Shown in pieces: positions 58,271 through 60,000 of a stretch of 60,000 bases of DNA (positions are counted from its first letter, which is position 1; each line of letters begins with the position of its first letter). Source of the stretch: Lineus longissimus (lineage: Eukaryota; Nemertea; Pilidiophora; Heteronemertea; Lineidae); the NCBI RefSeq assembly GCF_910592395.1, contig NC_088323.1, positions 1,552,001 through 1,612,000 on the forward strand, in the 5' to 3' direction. A program made the position numbers and the translations under genes. The notes beneath the pieces are model-generated. The model was not told where the DNA came from. It did no database searches and saw only the letters and a program-made list of their open reading frames with translations.

Positions 58271-60000
58271 AACGAATATTGCACGGCGCTTCAATGTCTT
58301 GTGCTTGAAGGCAGAATTGTACCAGAAAGGTGAAGGTACTCTTCAGGTTCAATATCGAACTAAAGTGATTGATCTTCACCGAATTTAATAACCACAATCC
58401 GCCACAGGAAACCCCGGCTCAAAAAGCACAGCGACGAATAATTCTTCGCTGGCATAAAAGGACGGATGGCACATCGCATGTCAGAGGATCAGGATGACAC
58501 CCATGAATGCAGTGGCATCCTCTTTCTAAAATGAAAAAATTCTTTGCGTCATACAGATCAATTTGCGGTAACTCTTTGAATAGCTAGGGGAAACTGAAGA
58601 CAGGAGTGAATGCAAAGCGATCTGTTCCTTTTACCAATAATCCCACGGAGAGGACAAGCCAATCAGAATCCATTTCTTCTGTTGCCGCATTGCATCGAGG
58701 GAGTTTTGTAATTTCCACAAAATCTTATTATCTCTTATCAAAAAAATGGCTTTGATTGTCGGCAAGAAAGGGGAAGTAAGAGCAAGGGTTCGTGACCTTG
58801 ACAAAATCAAGGCGTACATCGGTTTCATCACACCAGTTCTTGTTGCTGTGGGGACTCTGTCACGGCCGTGAAATTCCTCTGTATGCTGTTAAGTGATAAG
58901 AATTTGCGGTCACCTCAGAACATATTTGGCAGTGAAACAGTTAAGAGCTAAGCCTCATCAATTCAGTTTAGGCTGATGGAAACCTTAAACAAGGCAATCG
59001 ACTTAAATTAAGCTGTCTCGGCACGTATTAGACACATTAGGAAGCCAGAAGAGGCTCACAGAGGACCAATCATTGCTAAACAAGACTCATTATCCTGCCC
59101 CATTTAAGATCCCATGTCTCAATATATTTGATGAACTCAATTGGTCCCATAGTTAATGATGCCCCCTCCCCTCCCGTAAGTTCATTGACCACTGACATCC
59201 TCAGTGTTCCCTCTGGCCTAGCTTGATACAACCCGGGCAATTCTATAAATGGTATTCAACATGATACTTTTAAGACACGTTGCTTGCTTCAAAAGAAGCT
59301 TTATGATGTCATCTTGACCCTGAATCATTTGTGTAAGGTGTCGGATTTATTGTATACTCTGCTCATCTGGGATTCAATACCAGACAAAAAGAACGCCATG
59401 TCTAGAGGCAGAAAATTTCACCTTCTGTTACTGCGTTTGTCACTTGTTGCCGCCATGATTCGTGCCACCAGGGGAAACATAAGATGGATAATCTCACTGT
59501 AACGAATTCCTAGGTGCATTAGGCCAATACACAATGAGCTTTATGTAGCAGGTATCATTTTCTTCCCCCAAAAATTCCTCTCGTTGCAACCCTTTGTATA
59601 AACCAACACCCTCACGACAGGACAAGTTTGTCATGCACGGCAAAAGAAAATAGGAAGATGGCAACCTGATATAACTCATGAGTTACGTTTAGAAAAATCT
59701 TTTACTTCGTTTGGCATCAGGACACATCAGAGTATTTCAGTTTCTATCATCGAGACAGCAACTCCAAGTCATTGGAACCTGGTCGCGAATTGGCAAGGAA
59801 AGCCTGAACGAAAAGGGTTGTTTAGCAAATTAAACTCCAGAGATGTAGACGAGAACATCTTCCAAACTATGATGGCTGCCCTCACTCAGTGGACAGCAAC
59901 AGTTGTTTTGTCACTGGCCTGCACCACCGACCAGAAAGTCTACGCACAATAGCAACATTCATTTCTCAGTATCACACAAACCAGATGACCATGTCCCATC
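58271..60000. other. Gene-free stretch, right edge
   Basis: Short open frames only (58631-58831 minus, 59284-59502 plus). A B-box-like 'gggattcaatacc' occurs near 59371 without a convincing A box. Nothing else is supported. Confidence 0.4.

Overview
This is intron-containing animal nuclear DNA. It has GT-AG introns, AATAAA poly(A) signals, single-exon rhodopsin-class receptors, one sterol-metabolism gene and many decayed repeats. The receptor style (a small tandem family with NFIIY in place of NPxxY in TM7) suggests an invertebrate, perhaps a lophotrochozoan such as a mollusc, annelid or brachiopod. That placement is inference. No tRNA, rRNA, CRISPR or bacterial operon was seen.

Layout. Positions 1-11,100 hold no supportable gene, only decayed repeats: a diverged tandem repeat at 803-1230, a tRNA-like SINE head near 2.3 kb, and inverted-repeat elements at 8595-8764 and 10576-10753. 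Positions 11,130-17,968 carry four class A GPCR genes in tandem on the minus strand. The middle two are a recent duplication of a unit of about 1.8 kb, 89% identical in protein, and the duplicated unit includes 5' flanking DNA that probably contains a promoter and a non-coding first exon. Positions 18-22.7 kb contain diverged tandem repeats and a SINE-like tail. Positions 22,968-24,615 are a 27-copy, 61-bp minisatellite that is open in all three forward frames. Just beside it is a possible terminal exon of an unrecognised minus-strand gene. Positions 24.6-41 kb are mostly empty apart from a foldback element at 27.8-28.1 kb and simple repeats.

Positions 41,182-46,733 (plus strand) encode a three-exon class A GPCR of 507 aa, distantly prostanoid-receptor-like, with a long Ser/acidic tail and a 3'UTR that contains a canonical G-quadruplex motif. 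Positions 48,018-49,795 (minus strand) hold six exons that encode the catalytic and C-terminal half of a 3-keto-steroid reductase (HSD17B7 family). The exons for its NAD(P)-binding N-terminus were not found. The rest, to 60 kb, holds SINE remnants, a near-perfect DNA hairpin with a 36-bp direct repeat (50,220-50,319) and a 90-bp tandem duplication.

The most notable points are the mosaic divergence between the two youngest receptor paralogs, their conserved 5' module, the 61-bp array with an inverted relative 0.6 kb away, and the hairpin beside the sterol reductase gene. Nothing here clearly amounts to a new multi-gene system.
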